Of a stretch of 64,000 nt of DNA, positions 63,491 through 64,000 are shown in pieces; position 1 is the first letter of the stretch, and every line of letters begins with the position of its first letter. The position numbers and the translations under genes are program-made. The stretch spans positions 25,579,828-25,643,827 of the forward strand of contig NC_079876.1 of assembly GCF_029227915.1 (NCBI RefSeq), given 5' to 3'. Under the pieces are notes generated by a model. The model did no database searches. It was not told where the DNA came from and saw only the letters and a program-made list of their open reading frames with translations. Source of the stretch: Hydractinia symbiolongicarpus. Lineage: Eukaryota; Cnidaria; Hydrozoa; Anthoathecata; Hydractiniidae.

Positions 63491-64000
63491 AACGCACGAA
63501 AACAGGAGTAAATTATATCAAAAGGCGGAGAGATCTTTTTTCTTAACGGTTTTAAATTACCCCTGTTGTGTGTTTCAGATACAGTTTACCGTTAAGCACG
63601 AGTTGGCTCACTTGCCACTTTCCTAGAAAGTAATTATAAGAGGCTTAGCAAGGGGTCTTGGCAATTGCTTTGCCTTTGGGTGCAAAGACTCCACTTATAA
63701 CCACAGTTCTGTAGGGAGGCTAAGTTGCCTCACTTAGTCTACAAGGTTAACGATCCTGCTTTACCTGATGTTAGGAAGAAGCTATGTAAGGTTCTTTTAT
63801 CTTTCTTGTTTCCGTGACATTACATCCACAAAGATTACTCCACCTTCTTCAGGCTGGTCCTGACCTACGGCTGGTCCGAAGCAAATGGCTGGTCCAAAGC
63901 GACAACTACCCGTGTAATGTTAAGTGTTGGGATCCCGTAACACATATGGAAAGCTACTGCCAGGTTCACAAGTCCTGGTGCTTGGGAGGTTGTCTGCTCA
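63491..64000 (+). promoter_or_regulatory. Family-3 3' UTR, running off the window
   Basis: Contains H1 (GGGTGCAAAGACTCC, about 63676-63690), a word CCCGTAACACATATGGAAAG matching the family-1 box, and H6 (CCAGG 63960-63964 / CCTGG 63974-63978). The end of the element is beyond the window. Confidence 0.65.

Overview
The window is AT-rich eukaryotic DNA. Single-domain exons, short introns with GT/AG borders and a very dense, diverse transposon load point to an invertebrate metazoan. A cnidarian (hydrozoan-like) genome is my best guess, from the mix of Ginger, ISL2EU, Crypton, Penelope, BEL, OTU-Helitron and RLE-type LINEs, but this is inference. No rRNA, tRNA or CRISPR was recognised. Apart from one immunoglobulin-domain exon and one small intact micro-exon gene, almost everything recognisable is mobile DNA.

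Layout. 1-2.3 kb: one Ig-domain exon (-). 2.3-3.9 kb: a TTAA-flanked MITE beside a broken Crypton recombinase. 5.95-6.9 kb: a Penelope-like remnant. 7-14 kb: nothing recognisable. 14.4-16.97 kb: a broken BEL/Pao element. 17-30.7 kb: a Russian doll. An old deubiquitinase-carrying retroelement (-) is split by a CR1/L2-like LINE (+), itself split by two near-identical copies (-) of an RLE-type retrotransposon whose single 1421-aa ORF runs zinc finger - RT - PD-(D/E)XK endonuclease - ubiquitin-specific protease (USP). 31.1-38.96 kb: a Ginger-like integrase transposon (-) with 162-bp repeats near one end and an ISL2EU transposon (THAP-DDE transposase plus SWIM/YqaJ/PHD protein) nested in it. 39.6-40.4 kb: zinc-knuckle pseudogene and a purine-rich array. 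41.2-42.2 kb: an apparently intact six-exon gene with exons as short as 15, 39 and 42 nt. 42.3-51.2 kb: a Helitron (-) with a candidate 2A peptide, OTU protease, Rep and Pif1-like helicase, with tandem repeats on both sides and, beyond it, a second copy of the micro-exon gene's last exon. 52.3-54.5 kb: a FEN-like/Cys-rich pseudogene hit by a retroelement copy. 55.4-64 kb: three more partial USP-retroelement copies of two diverged families.

Main result: at least four diverged copies join an RLE-class LINE polyprotein or its remnants to a C19-type USP. Their 3' UTRs share small hairpins, two with compensatory base changes, so the RNA structure is probably under selection, perhaps as the 3' signal for target-primed reverse transcription. 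Second: the Helitron ORF carries a GDVESNPGP motif just upstream of its OTU domain. Several reading-frame breaks lie in A/T homopolymers, so some apparent pseudogenes may reflect sequencing error.
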